Source: JADMIH01 sp036399775
Lineage (GTDB): Bacteria > Chloroflexota > Chloroflexia > QHBQ01 > JADMIH01
NCBI GenBank assembly: GCA_036399775.1
Contig: DASWMJ010000030.1
Coordinates: 1 to 64,000 of the forward strand
DNA length: 64,000 nucleotides
Reading direction: 5' to 3'
Part shown: positions 56,243 through 64,000 of the stretch, piece by piece
Layout of the letters: each line of letters begins with the position of its first letter
How positions within the stretch are numbered: position 1 is the stretch's first letter
Program-made: the position numbers and the translations under genes
Notes under the pieces: model-generated
What the model saw: only the letters and a program-made list of their open reading frames with translations
Databases searched by the model: none
What the model was told of the DNA's origin: nothing

Positions 56243-57529
56243 CTAACTGACGAATATCCAATTGGCCCATAGGCCAGACAGGCACAGGAATAGCGCGAAC
56301 GAAGTGTAGGCAACGATCCTGAAGACGCGCTTGTTGGGCGTGACCAGGGCGAGAAATATGAACACGGGGAAGATTATCAGCATGCGGCGAGGCATGTTTA
56401 CTTCCGGGCGGTACTCGTAGGTCCACATGTATATGCAGAGGTTGGTCAGGCAGATTACCAGCGCGTAGAGGGTAAGAGTGGTGGAGCGCATCTTCAAGGT
56501 CACCCCGGCCACCAGGGCGATCATGAGCAGTGTGAAGCCTATATCCATCAGGTTGTAGGGCAACAGGGGGTTGTCGGGGCCGATAGCCTGCAAAGCGTAA
56601 AGCAGGGGCAGGCCGGGGAAGGTCATCCTCTGGCTGCCGCCCACGTCGGCCACGTCCGCGATGGGCGCGGAGATGTAGAGGTAGCGGTAGAGCGTGTAGG
56701 CGAGAGCGGCAAGGGGGCAGAGGAGCAACCATGCCCACTGCGGCCTCTTGATGTACGACCATAAACCCTGACCGCGTTGCTGTTGCCAGTAGATAAACGC
56801 GAGTGGCAGCAGCAGGAAGATGCCCGGCTGTTTGGTAAGGGCGGCGGCACCGGCCAGGATGCCCGCGAGCCACCACTGGTGCCTGCGGGCATGGTAGAGC
56901 GAGGCCACCATGAACGCGAGGAGAGGGGCTTCCGTGTAGCCCATGAAGAGGTAAAAGGAGGCCGGAAATATCGCGCTGAGTATGACCGCCCGCCTCGCCA
57001 CGTCCGCGCCGAACTCCGGCTCGACAAGGCGGTAGAGGTACCAGAAGAAGATGAGAGCGCACACGTTGGCAATCAGCATCGCGGCGAGCAGCGAGTCGCC
57101 CAGCAAGAGGGGAGTTGCCAGCTTGATTAGGATAGGGTAAGCGGGGAAGTAGGCGGGCAGCCAGGCTGGGTCGGCCTCGTACCCCTGCTCGGCGATGGTA
57201 ATGTAATGGCGAGTATCGTAGATGTTCCAGACGCCGACGGAGTAGCCGTACAGGTCGTGGTTGGGCAATACCACGTCGGGGTAGTCTCTAAGGATGTGGG
57301 CGTGCGAGTCGGCGGGCGCGACGGCCATGATGAACGCACCCCAAAGGGAAAGGACGATCCGCACAGCCAGCCAGACAGCGAACGCCAGCTTCAGCCCATC
57401 CCGCGACGCGACGCTCTCGGATGCAACGGCAGCACCGGGCGACCCACTCTGCAGGGCACCCCAGGGCCGCGCCCAGCCAGCGCGTCTGGACGTTCCTCGT
57501 GCTATCGCCTCGCTGCTCTGTACGCTCAT
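56243..57529 (-). CDS. Mannosyltransferase-like membrane protein (PIG-V family)
   Basis: 428 residues from MSVQSSEAIARGTSRRAGWA. About 10 membrane segments follow an N-terminal soluble part. The first external loop has YDTRHYITIAEQGYEADPAW and FPAYPILIKLATPLL, the motif set (WDxxHYxxIAxxGY, FFPxYP) of PIG-V/GPI-type mannosyltransferases that use polyprenyl-phosphate sugars. SAIFPASFYLFMGYTEAPLL is also characteristic. ATG is 7 bases after TATAAT, implying a leaderless mRNA. It is followed by another GT-C gene, so the pair may build one surface glycan. Confidence 0.85.
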   Translation of the reverse strand: MSVQSSEAIARGTSRRAGWARPWGALQSGSPGAAVASESVASRDGLKLAFAVWLAVRIVLSLWGAFIMAVAPADSHAHILRDYPDVVLPNHDLYGYSVGVWNIYDTRHYITIAEQGYEADPAWLPAYFPAYPILIKLATPLLLGDSLLAAMLIANVCALIFFWYLYRLVEPEFGADVARRAVILSAIFPASFYLFMGYTEAPLLAFMVASLYHARRHQWWLAGILAGAAALTKQPGIFLLLPLAFIYWQQQRGQGLWSYIKRPQWAWLLLCPLAALAYTLYRYLYISAPIADVADVGGSQRMTFPGLPLLYALQAIGPDNPLLPYNLMDIGFTLLMIALVAGVTLKMRSTTLTLYALVICLTNLCIYMWTYEYRPEVNMPRRMLIIFPVFIFLALVTPNKRVFRIVAYTSFALFLCLSGLWANWIFVS

Positions 57530-57536
57530 CACAAGG

Positions 57537-57542
57537 ATTATA
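57537..57542 (-). promoter_or_regulatory. -10 box of the leaderless PIG-V-like gene
   Basis: On the minus strand TATAAT (57542-57537), then CCTTGTG, then the ATG at 57529. Confidence 0.5.
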
Positions 57543-57638
57543 GGAGAAAGGGGCGCGAAAGGCAGCATTTCAGGGATACAAAATAGTCCTGTAACTCAGT
57601 TACATTGGTACTACAGCTTTCCGTAAGCGTTCAGATTT

Positions 57639-57735
57639 CCGGTAGGGGCGACCCGGTGGGTCGCCCTTGTTGGGGTGGCGTACCATGCATACTTGTCATC
57701 CTGACCAGGGCGACCCACCGGGTCGCCCCTACCGG
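57639..57735. repeat. GGGGCGACCC inverted repeat, copy 3
   Basis: CCGGTAGGGGCGACCCGGTG and GGTCGCCC on the left face GGGCGACCCACCGGGTCGCC and CCTACCGG on the right; the middle has GGTGGCGTACCATGCATAC. Confidence 0.85.
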
Positions 57736-57782
57736 GGATATTTCTTTACCTTCAATCTGAATAGTTACCGCTTTCCACCAGT

Positions 57783-57812
57783 TTGACCCTATCGCGAGCG
57801 AAGGCGTATAAT
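57783..57812 (+). promoter_or_regulatory. Promoter of the FHA/VanW cluster
   Basis: TTGACC (57783-57788), 18 bases, TATAAT (57807-57812), about 70 bases upstream of the GTG at 57881. Confidence 0.55.
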
Positions 57813-57880
57813 CGGGATGCGGCGGGAGCGCCGTCTTTTGCGCTATTCAGCCGTATATTGAGAAGGCATGGAGGCCAGAC

Positions 57881-58690
57881 GTGCAGGCTCTACAGAGGTT
57901 CGAGGGGTTCGTCGAGAGGTTGATGGAGGGGTCGTTCGCGCGCCTCTTCCGCAGCCCTATCCAGCCCGCCGAGATCGCCAAGCGGCTGGAGCGCGAGATG
58001 GAAGCCCACCCTACCATCAGCGTGGGGCGCACCTACGTGCCTAACCACTACGAGGTCACGCTGCACCCGGAGGACTTCGCGTCGTTCGAGCCGTTCCGCC
58101 ATTCGCTTGAGCATAATATGGCCGAGTTCATATCCGACCTAGCGGCGGAGCGCGGCTATTCGCTGGTGTCGCGGCCCAGGGTGCTCTTGCAGGAGGGCGA
58201 CGACGTGCCCCGGCGCGGCATTGAGGTTACGGCGCAACTCAGCGACGCGCCCGCGGTGTCCGCCATGTCGAATGCAAGCCACAGCAGCCCGACAGTCAGG
58301 ACGGAAGACCCACCCCTCACCCGCACTCACGCCATGCCGCAGGTGGCGCTCCCACGCCGCCAGCAACCCGGTCCCGCGATGAGGCCCGCCGTCGCGCCTC
58401 CACCCGCTATCCTACAGCCATTGGCGGGCGATATGGCCGACAGGGACTTCCAGATCAGCAAGACGCTCCTTTCCATTGGAAGGGGCCTCGACAACGACCT
58501 TGTGATAGACGACCCTCGCGTATCGCGCCACCACGCCCAGATCACCTTCCGGCATGGCCACTACCTGCTGCGCGACCTGCGCTCCACAAACGGCACCTTC
58601 GTCAACAACCAGCCGGTAGAGGCAGTAGTGCTCGCTTCGGGCGACATGGTCTCCATCGGCGGGTTCGAGATGCTGTTCACTCAAGAATAG
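57881..58690 (+). CDS. FhaA-like protein: DUF3662 domain plus FHA domain
   Basis: 269 residues from a GTG with GGAGG 6 bases upstream. The N-terminal DUF3662 domain (about 3-110) reads FEGFVERLMEGSFARLFRSP, IQPAEIAKRLEREMEAHP, VPNHYEVTLHPEDFASFEPF. A Pro/Ser linker follows. The FHA domain (about 190-268) has LLSIGRGLDNDLVIDDPRVS, RHHAQITFRHGHYLLRDLRS and TNGTFVNNQPV, with the phosphothreonine-binding Arg, Ser and His residues intact. In Actinomycetota FhaA is part of the pknA/pknB cell-wall operon. No kinase or phosphatase gene is in view here. Confidence 0.92.
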   Translation: MQALQRFEGFVERLMEGSFARLFRSPIQPAEIAKRLEREMEAHPTISVGRTYVPNHYEVTLHPEDFASFEPFRHSLEHNMAEFISDLAAERGYSLVSRPRVLLQEGDDVPRRGIEVTAQLSDAPAVSAMSNASHSSPTVRTEDPPLTRTHAMPQVALPRRQQPGPAMRPAVAPPPAILQPLAGDMADRDFQISKTLLSIGRGLDNDLVIDDPRVSRHHAQITFRHGHYLLRDLRSTNGTFVNNQPVEAVVLASGDMVSIGGFEMLFTQE

Positions 58691-58694
58691 CGAA

Positions 58695-58785
58695 ACGGAT
58701 TTGGAATTTCGGATTTCGAATTGCGAATTTAGGTAGCAGCCTCGACAAATTCGAAATCCGAAATTCCAAATTCGAAATCGGTAAT
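58695..58785. repeat. Facing arrays of GGAATTTCGGATTTCGAATT type
   Basis: TTTGGAATTTCGGATTTCGA faces TCGAAATCCGAAATTCCAAA, a stem of about 25 bp in the gap between the two FHA genes. Confidence 0.8.
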
Positions 58786-58786
58786 T

Positions 58787-59245
58787 ATGCCTAATCTACA
58801 GACTCTGCCATTCGACATCTTTATCCTGGCCTTACGCATCGCGTTTATCGCGCTTATTTACCTTTTTCTATTTATGGTGATGCGTGTGATCGTGCGCGAC
58901 CTGCGGCAAGTCGCGCCGGTTGAGGCTTCGCAGCCGAGGTCCCGCTATGGGAAACTCGTGGTGGTGGAGTCGGGGCGCAGCCATCTCGCGCCGGGGTTGG
59001 TATACACCTTGCAAGCGGTAACATCGCTGGGGCGCAAGGCAAGCAACACGATCGTCCTGGACGACGATTTTGTGTCCGCCGAGCACACCCTGATAAGCTG
59101 GCGCGACGGGCGGGCCTGGCTCGAAGACGTAGCCTCCACCAACGGCACCTACCTGAACGACGCCGAAGTTACGCGCCCCGCACCCCTGTCCGAGGGAGAC
59201 ATCATCGGTGTAGGCGGCGTGCGGTTGAAATGGACCGAAAACTAA
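58787..59245 (+). CDS. FhaB-like membrane-anchored FHA protein
   Basis: 152 residues. One N-terminal membrane segment (IFILALRIAFIALIYLFLFM) is followed by a short basic linker and an FHA domain (about 65-150): LVYTLQAVTSLGRKASNTIV, LDDDFVSAEHTLISWRDGRA, SSTNGTYLND-type sequence reading ASTNGTYLNDAEVT. The core Arg, Ser and Asn-Gly are present. FhaB/FipA in Actinomycetota is a membrane FHA protein regulated by PknB; the size and order match. No ribosome site is evident; the repeat array ends one base before the ATG. Confidence 0.9.
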   Translation: MPNLQTLPFDIFILALRIAFIALIYLFLFMVMRVIVRDLRQVAPVEASQPRSRYGKLVVVESGRSHLAPGLVYTLQAVTSLGRKASNTIVLDDDFVSAEHTLISWRDGRAWLEDVASTNGTYLNDAEVTRPAPLSEGDIIGVGGVRLKWTEN

Positions 59246-59247
59246 AG

Positions 59248-59328
59248 GATTTTAGATTTTGGATTTTAGATTTTGGTTTCGAGGTTAGCTTTTTGCTCTC
59301 GCAATCTAAAACCCAAAATCTAAAGTTG
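59248..59328. repeat. Facing heptamer arrays of GATTTTA type
   Basis: GATTTTAGATTTTGGATTTT faces AATCTAAAACCCAAAATCTA between fhaB-like and vanW-like genes. Confidence 0.8.
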
Positions 59329-59341
59329 AATTGGGGGAGAT

Positions 59342-61789
59342 ATGGAGAACCCTGTAGGGAGAAACGATTGGGCGGAAGGGGAGGATAAGGAGGCTGCGCC
59401 GAGGTGGCCGCAGCGCCCTTCTCGGCCACAGCCTGCTAACGTGCGTCCACGGCTCGACCCGCCGGAGAGCGGCAGGGCGCGCGCCCAGAGTGGCAACGCC
59501 GGGAGAGAGGGTAACGCGGAGGGCGCACGTGTCTCCTCGTCCAAGTGGACCTCGCACCCAACTTCGGGCCGCAGATCTGACGCGCAGGATGACCCCAAGG
59601 ATACGCGCGTGCTGCCTGTCGTGGACCCTTCACGGTTCGATAGTGGTAGAGCGGCTCCTGCGTCTCGCCCGCAGCCCCAGGCAAGCCCCAGATCTCAACC
59701 TCGAAAGCGAGATTATTATGCTGAACCGGCGCAACCACAGCCGCGCCAGGCGGGTGGGTGGGAGTATGAGGGGGAAGAGCAGGGTTATGACGAGTACGAC
59801 CAGTACGGTGAGTTAGAGCGCACGCAGCAATACCCCGCGCAACAGAGAATCGCCCACCGCGCACAGGCCGCCATTCCGAAGGAGCGCGCCAGGGGCAAGG
59901 CAACCCGCCGCACGGAAGACTATGACAGCAGCCGCTACCTCTCGATAGACGTGGACGTGACGGGTGTGCCCAGGAAGCGTGGGCCGTGGTGGATATTATG
60001 GACGCTCTTAGGCGTGCTGGCTATAGCCTTGATTGGTGCGATTGCCTTTGGTCTGGCGTGGCAGGGGCAGTATGCGGGCAAGATATACGCGGGCGTGTCG
60101 GTGTACGATATTGACCTGGCGGGTAAGACGCCGGACGAGGCGAAAGAGCTTCTGAGCGACAAGGTGCAGGCTTTCATGGCGCAGCCCGTAGTGCTCAAGT
60201 GGAACGGCAAGGAATGGCGGCCCAGCGCCGAGCAGGCAGGCATCAGCATAGACGTAGACGCGACGGTCAACGAGGCGTTCCAGTTGGGGAGGGGGTCGGA
60301 CACGTTCGGCAACGTGTCGCAGCAGTGGTTCGCCTCGCAGTCGGGGCATAATATACCACTCACGGTGCAGTTCAGCGAGCCTGCCCTGCACACTTACTTG
60401 GCGACCATTGCGAAGGAGGAGATAGACCAGGAGCTATTTGAGGGCGACGTGCGCTTGAACGGGCCGGAAGTGGTCGCCCTGCCCGGCAAAGAGGGGCGCG
60501 CCTTGCGAGTGTATGACGCGATAGCAGCAGTGCGCGAGGGCGTGGCTAAGCTGGAGCCGGTAACGGTGGACCTGCCTGTGGAAGTGACGAAGCCTACGGT
60601 GTCGGCGGAGGAAGTTGGCGAGATAGAGAAGCTGCTCGCGGTGCGTATCAGCAGCCCTATCACGGCCACCGCGATGGGAAAGGTCTTCACCCTGGACAAA
60701 GACGCCCTCATGCGCTTCACCACGATAGAGCGCAACCCGGACCGCACGGCGCAACGGCACATCGAATTGGGTTGGAAGGATAACGAGCTTAAGATAGTGG
60801 GCGAGAAGTGGGCGAAAGAAGCCACGCGCCCGCCCCAGAATGCGCGGTTCGGGTGGAACGGCGGCGCGGTGAGCATACTGACCGAGTCGATTGACGGGTT
60901 CGACACCGATACCGCCACCGTAGTGAATTCTATCAAGGAACATTCCGCCGGGCCGGAGAAGCGCGAATATGAGCTACCCGGCAAGGTAATCACGCCTACC
61001 GTGTCGAGCAAGGACCTGGGCGCGCTTGGCATCAAGGAGCTAATCGGCACGGGCAAGTCCACCTTCAAGGGTTCATCGCGGGAGCGGGCTATCAACATAC
61101 AGGTGGCAGCCAACCTGCTCAACGGCGCGGTAGTGCCGCCTGGGGGCACTTTCTCATTTCTTGACGTGATGGGCGGCATAGACGAGACGCACGGCTTTGT
61201 TGAAGGGTACGTTATCGCGGCGGAGAGGACCCAGCGTGGCGTAGGTGGGGGCGTATGCCAGGTATCCACAACGGCCTTCCGAGCGGCTTTCTGGAGCGGG
61301 GTGGAGATTACGGAGCGCAACCAGCACTCCTACCGCGTGGGGTGGTACGAGGCGGACGGCGAGCCTGTGGGCTTTGACGCGGCGGTGTTCGACCCAGGCG
61401 TGGATTTGAAGTTCCTCAACAACACGCCGGGATACATATTGGTGGAGGCAACCGTCGGGGATGAAACACTTATCGTGAATATGTACGGCACGAAGATGCC
61501 GGGCGAAGTAAAGCTGGAAGGTCCGGCCATCAGCAACCGCGTTCCGCCGCCATCTGACGTGTACGAGGTAGACCCGCGCCTTGAGCAAGGAACTAAGAAG
61601 CAGGTCGAGACGGCGCGTGCAGGCCTTACCACCGTTATCACGCGGCGCATAGTGGTTCCGGGGCAACCTGACAGGGTAGACCAGTACCACAGCACCTACA
61701 AGGCGTGGCCCAACTGGTACATAGTAGCTTCCGCGTCGCAGATACCGGGTGGGGGTGGCGCGGCACCAAAGCCAACGCCTAATCCGTAG
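59342..61789 (+). CDS. VanW-domain membrane protein with peptidoglycan-binding-like domains
   Basis: 815 residues. Residues 1-215 are a charged, low-complexity cytoplasmic region (RPQPQASPRSQPRKRDYYAE, EYEGEEQGYDEYDQYGELER) with several Thr that could be phosphorylated and bound by the FHA proteins next door (inference). One membrane segment follows (WWILWTLLGVLAIALIGAIA). Outside are two YoaR/PG_binding_4-like domains (VSVYDIDLAGKTPDEAKELL) and the VanW domain (VVPPGGTFSFLDVMG, GVGGGVCQVSTTAFRAAFW, ITERNQHSYRVGWYE). The C-terminal region ends in GGGGAAPKPTPNP. VanW proteins are wall-associated with unclear function; relatives occur with L,D-transpeptidases. The start lies 5 bases past GGGGGAG. 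Confidence 0.9.
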   Translation: MENPVGRNDWAEGEDKEAAPRWPQRPSRPQPANVRPRLDPPESGRARAQSGNAGREGNAEGARVSSSKWTSHPTSGRRSDAQDDPKDTRVLPVVDPSRFDSGRAAPASRPQPQASPRSQPRKRDYYAEPAQPQPRQAGGWEYEGEEQGYDEYDQYGELERTQQYPAQQRIAHRAQAAIPKERARGKATRRTEDYDSSRYLSIDVDVTGVPRKRGPWWILWTLLGVLAIALIGAIAFGLAWQGQYAGKIYAGVSVYDIDLAGKTPDEAKELLSDKVQAFMAQPVVLKWNGKEWRPSAEQAGISIDVDATVNEAFQLGRGSDTFGNVSQQWFASQSGHNIPLTVQFSEPALHTYLATIAKEEIDQELFEGDVRLNGPEVVALPGKEGRALRVYDAIAAVREGVAKLEPVTVDLPVEVTKPTVSAEEVGEIEKLLAVRISSPITATAMGKVFTLDKDALMRFTTIERNPDRTAQRHIELGWKDNELKIVGEKWAKEATRPPQNARFGWNGGAVSILTESIDGFDTDTATVVNSIKEHSAGPEKREYELPGKVITPTVSSKDLGALGIKELIGTGKSTFKGSSRERAINIQVAANLLNGAVVPPGGTFSFLDVMGGIDETHGFVEGYVIAAERTQRGVGGGVCQVSTTAFRAAFWSGVEITERNQHSYRVGWYEADGEPVGFDAAVFDPGVDLKFLNNTPGYILVEATVGDETLIVNMYGTKMPGEVKLEGPAISNRVPPPSDVYEVDPRLEQGTKKQVETARAGLTTVITRRIVVPGQPDRVDQYHSTYKAWPNWYIVASASQIPGGGGAAPKPTPNP

Positions 61790-61790
61790 G

Positions 61791-61946
61791 GGTCAGGGGT
61801 TAGGGATCAGGGGTTAGGGATCAGGGGTTAGGGATCAGGGGTTAGGGATCAGGGATCAGGTGATGGGTATTACGTGTTAGAGGCATTATGGCCTTAGATG
61901 GGCAAATGGCATCAGGCTCTTGCCCCTAATCCCTGGCCCCTGACCC
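61791..61946. repeat. Long heptamer arrays CAGGGGT/TAGGGAT
   Basis: About nine units (GGGTCAGGGGTTAGGGATCA onward) face a shorter array CCCCTAATCCCTGGCCCCTG ACCCC around a 55-base centre. It lies between the VanW-like gene and the DUF1835-like gene. Confidence 0.85.
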
Positions 61947-61969
61947 CTATTTCAAGTAAAGGATGGAGT

Positions 61970-62980
61970 ATGTTGCATATTACTAACGGGGAATCGGCGG
62001 GGGAGAGGATCAGGCAGGCGGGGGTGCCTGGGGATGTGGTGGCGTGGAACGACGTGCTGCATGAGGGGCCTATTCCCGCCGGGTTGACGCTCGACAGGAT
62101 GAGTGACGTGCGGGCGCGGTTTATAGCGGATGCGGGGTGGGGCAGCTATGAGAAGGTGCGGGCCGATTTCGCCAGGCGGGATGATGCGCTGGCGCGGTTT
62201 GGCGAGCATGATGAGGTCGTGCTCTGGTTCGAGCACGACCTGTACGACCAGTTACAGCTTATCCAGATATTGGACTGGTTTTCCAGGCGCGACCTCGGCA
62301 AGACTACCATCAGTATGATCTGCATAGGCAGCCACCCCGAACTCCCTGACTTTCGGGGCCTCGGCGAGCTAAGCTCTACCCAACTGGCTCAACTCTTCCC
62401 CACGCGGCATACGGTGTCGGCTGAAGAGCTGGCGGTGGGTGGGAGGGCATGGCGGGCCTATCGTGCTTCCGACCCGTCGGCTCTAGAAAAGCTGCTTGAC
62501 GGCGGTACGGAAGCATTGCCGTTCCTTCGAGGCGCGTTGCTCAGGCACTTCGAGCAGTACCCCTCGACCTATAACGGCCTTTCCCGCACCGAGCGGCAGG
62601 TGCTTGAGGTGGTCGCTTCAGGCGTTCATAGTCCCGTCGAGATATTCCTGGCCGCACAGGCAAAGGAAGGAAACGCGTTCATGGGTGATACTACGCTGTG
62701 GTCGCACGTCCGCAGCATGTGTCAGGGCAATAATCCCCTGCTCAGCCTTGCCGGTGGCGGCACGTTCCGCATGCCCTGGGAATGTATGGATAACAGGAAG
62801 TTCCTGGGGCAAGAGGTTATGCTGACCGAGCAGGGCCGCGCGATTGCCGAGGGTAAGGCGGATTGGGTGACGCTCAACAGCATAGACAGGTGGCTGGGCG
62901 GGGTGCATCTACAGGGCGCTGAGGCCGCGTGGAGGTGGGATAATGGGGAGAAGAGGCTAGTTTCGATGAGCGCGGCTTAG
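61970..62980 (+). CDS. DUF1835-like protein
   Basis: 336 residues from MLHITNGESAGERIRQAGVP; GGATGG lies just upstream of the ATG, and a longer frame would run through the repeat array. The N-terminal domain has the DUF1835 pattern: LHITNGESAG, VVAWNDVLHEGPIPAGL, and WFEHDLYDQLQLIQILDWFS (the HD and acidic residues are conserved in the family). The C-terminal 130 residues read GLSRTERQVLEVVASGVHSP, MGDTTLWSHVRSMCQGNNPL, MLTEQGRAIAEGKADWV and IDRWLGGVHLQG, a winged-helix-like module (DUF3658-like position). Function unknown. No partner gene is evident. Confidence 0.85.
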   Translation: MLHITNGESAGERIRQAGVPGDVVAWNDVLHEGPIPAGLTLDRMSDVRARFIADAGWGSYEKVRADFARRDDALARFGEHDEVVLWFEHDLYDQLQLIQILDWFSRRDLGKTTISMICIGSHPELPDFRGLGELSSTQLAQLFPTRHTVSAEELAVGGRAWRAYRASDPSALEKLLDGGTEALPFLRGALLRHFEQYPSTYNGLSRTERQVLEVVASGVHSPVEIFLAAQAKEGNAFMGDTTLWSHVRSMCQGNNPLLSLAGGGTFRMPWECMDNRKFLGQEVMLTEQGRAIAEGKADWVTLNSIDRWLGGVHLQGAEAAWRWDNGEKRLVSMSAA

Positions 62981-63057
62981 TTTGGAAAGCGGAAAACCGT
63001 GCCAACATTACGCATTTTACCGTATTCCACAAAAGAACCCTTGCAAAGTAAACGCGT

Positions 63058-63063
63058 TATAAT
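63058..63063 (+). promoter_or_regulatory. Probable -10 box of the secreted protein gene
   Basis: TATAAT in CGCGTTATAATAGTG, 75 bases before the TTG at 63138. TTGCAA at 63041 is too close to be its -35. Confidence 0.35.
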
Positions 63064-63137
63064 AGTGTGGAATCTATACCCATTCTACACTCGTGCTGAT
63101 ACACCGTAGTAACAACATGACCCATAGGAGGAGAAAG

Positions 63138-64000
63138 TTGAACAAGCAAAAGCTCTTTTCCATCGGAGGAGCTGCGGCTATCCTGGTAACAATGCTCCCG
63201 GCCGGGCTGCCGCAGAGCACAAGCTTCGCGGCTCAAGCTCCACCGAACGTGCCGCCCGATACGAGCGCATTCAAGGCGGTGTGGGACCGTACCGACTCCC
63301 TGGTGGCTACCAGCCGAGTGAAGCGTTCCTGGTTCTGGGGGCCGCAGGAGTACTGGACCACCCGCGAGCTATACGTGGACGATCCCACCGGCACCGAGAG
63401 CCGCCTTGTCCAATACTGGGACAAGGCACGCATGGAGATAAACAACCCCAACGGCAACAAGAGCGACCCTTTCTACATCACGAATGGCCTCCTGACGGTG
63501 GAGCTTATCTCCGGCAAGATGCAGATAGGCAATAACACCTTCGAGGACCGCAAGCCAGCCAACGTCAACGTGGCGGGCGACTTTGACGACCCTAACGCGC
63601 CTACTTACGCATCGTTCGTGGGCAAGGCCAACGCGGGCGGCGACAGGCCCGACCCTAGCAAGATGGGCGAGAAGGTCATAACTACCATCGCCAGGGACGG
63701 CACGGTGGGCAACGACCCGGCGAAGGCCAACGTGCCGGGCGTAGAGGTGGCCTACTACGACGAAGTCACCAAGCACAACATACCGAAAGCCATGTGGGAC
63801 TTCCTGAACGCCACCGACCAGGTGAAGAAGGGCGACCAGATAGTGAGCGAGCCGCTCTCTTCCCCCTGGTTCTATGGCACGGGCCGCCCTATCTCGGACG
63901 CCTACTGGGCCAAGATAAAGATAGCAGGCAAGCCAGCCGATACGCTCATCCAGGCGTTCGAGCGCCGCGTGCTCACCTATACGCCCTCTAACCCGGTAGG
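63138..64000 (+). CDS. Secreted protein of unknown function (3' end outside window)
   Basis: The frame starts at a TTG with AGGAGG 7 bases upstream and is open to the window edge (287 codons). The signal peptide MNKQKLFSIGGAAAILVTML ends near FAA-QAP. The mature part has VWDRTDSLVATSRVKRSWFW, GPQEYWTTRELYVDDP, RLVQYWDKARMEINNP and ends with FERRVLTYTPSNPV. Proteins with such a VLTYTPxNP motif are common, repetitive secreted products of Chloroflexota (recalled, unverified). The C terminus and any anchoring domain cannot be seen. No catalytic motif is recognised. Confidence 0.8.
   Translation, partial: MNKQKLFSIGGAAAILVTMLPAGLPQSTSFAAQAPPNVPPDTSAFKAVWDRTDSLVATSRVKRSWFWGPQEYWTTRELYVDDPTGTESRLVQYWDKARMEINNPNGNKSDPFYITNGLLTVELISGKMQIGNNTFEDRKPANVNVAGDFDDPNAPTYASFVGKANAGGDRPDPSKMGEKVITTIARDGTVGNDPAKANVPGVEVAYYDEVTKHNIPKAMWDFLNATDQVKKGDQIVSEPLSSPWFYGTGRPISDAYWAKIKIAGKPADTLIQAFERRVLTYTPSNPV

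Larger units (their letters stand above)
57530..57880. other. Gene-free spacer between divergent operons
   Basis: It holds the -10 box of the PIG-V-like gene, the GGGGCGACCC repeat and the promoter of the FHA cluster. Nothing else is seen. Confidence 0.6.

Noticed and set aside
60394..61320. 308-codon open frame on the minus strand
   Set aside because: Antisense of the VanW-domain gene, which has clear family motifs on the plus strand.

Overview
The window reads as chromosomal DNA of a GC-rich bacterium, most likely a member of the Chloroflexota (inference). Reasons: the protein families look like those of that phylum (HspR-like MerR regulator with a BrkB-type membrane protein, DUF3105 protein, MutL-type ASKHA protein among polytopic membrane proteins, M23 peptidase with SLH repeats, secreted protein ending in a YTPSNP-type motif), there are GTG and TTG starts, and no outer-membrane assembly gene is visible. 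There is no rRNA. Three tRNA genes lie near 48 kb.

Layout. 0-2 kb: tail of a possible transposase, an acyl-CoA dehydrogenase and two tiny minus-strand genes. 2.1-3.4 kb: an IS630-type element inserted in a palindromic repeat. 3.6-11.5 kb: an orphan receiver, a GAF histidine kinase/LuxR regulator pair, an aspartase/fumarase and an OmpR/HAMP-kinase pair. 11.7-16.5 kb: tandem DUF4491-like membrane proteins, NfeD-like plus flotillin-like proteins, an unknown membrane protein, and dnaX-ybaB. 18.8-27.4 kb: amidase, metH under a SAM-I riboswitch, metallophosphoesterase, M23/SLH peptidase coupled to a lipoprotein. 28.1-29.6 kb: MerR plus BrkB. 29.7-38.2 kb: a co-directional cluster of eight mostly uncharacterised genes (small membrane proteins, a zinc-ribbon membrane protein, a MutL-like ASKHA protein, a 417-residue unknown). 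38.3-47.6 kb: a membrane protein, a TPR protein, an ECF42-type sigma factor between YCII and SRPBCC genes, a MarR-controlled DHA2 exporter, another MFS protein and a lipoprotein. 47.8-50 kb: tRNAs and a HtrA-like protease with a lectin-like tail. 50.3-57.5 kb: HAD phosphatase, DUF3105, ferredoxin, Crp/Fnr, hpt plus a nuclease-like gene, two GT-C glycosyltransferases. 57.9-64 kb: FHA-FHA-VanW cluster, a DUF1835-like protein and a truncated secreted protein.

The most striking feature is in the spacers. They are packed with heptanucleotide-type short tandem repeats, often as facing inverted arrays, resembling the STRR repeats known from cyanobacteria. There are also larger palindromic elements in several families. 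Two heptamer arrays lie inside reading frames (metH and the 417-residue gene) without breaking them. Two unrelated insertions sit at exactly the same CTCAG position of the main palindromic repeat. Several genes have a TATAAT hexamer 6-7 bases before ATG, which predicts leaderless mRNAs.
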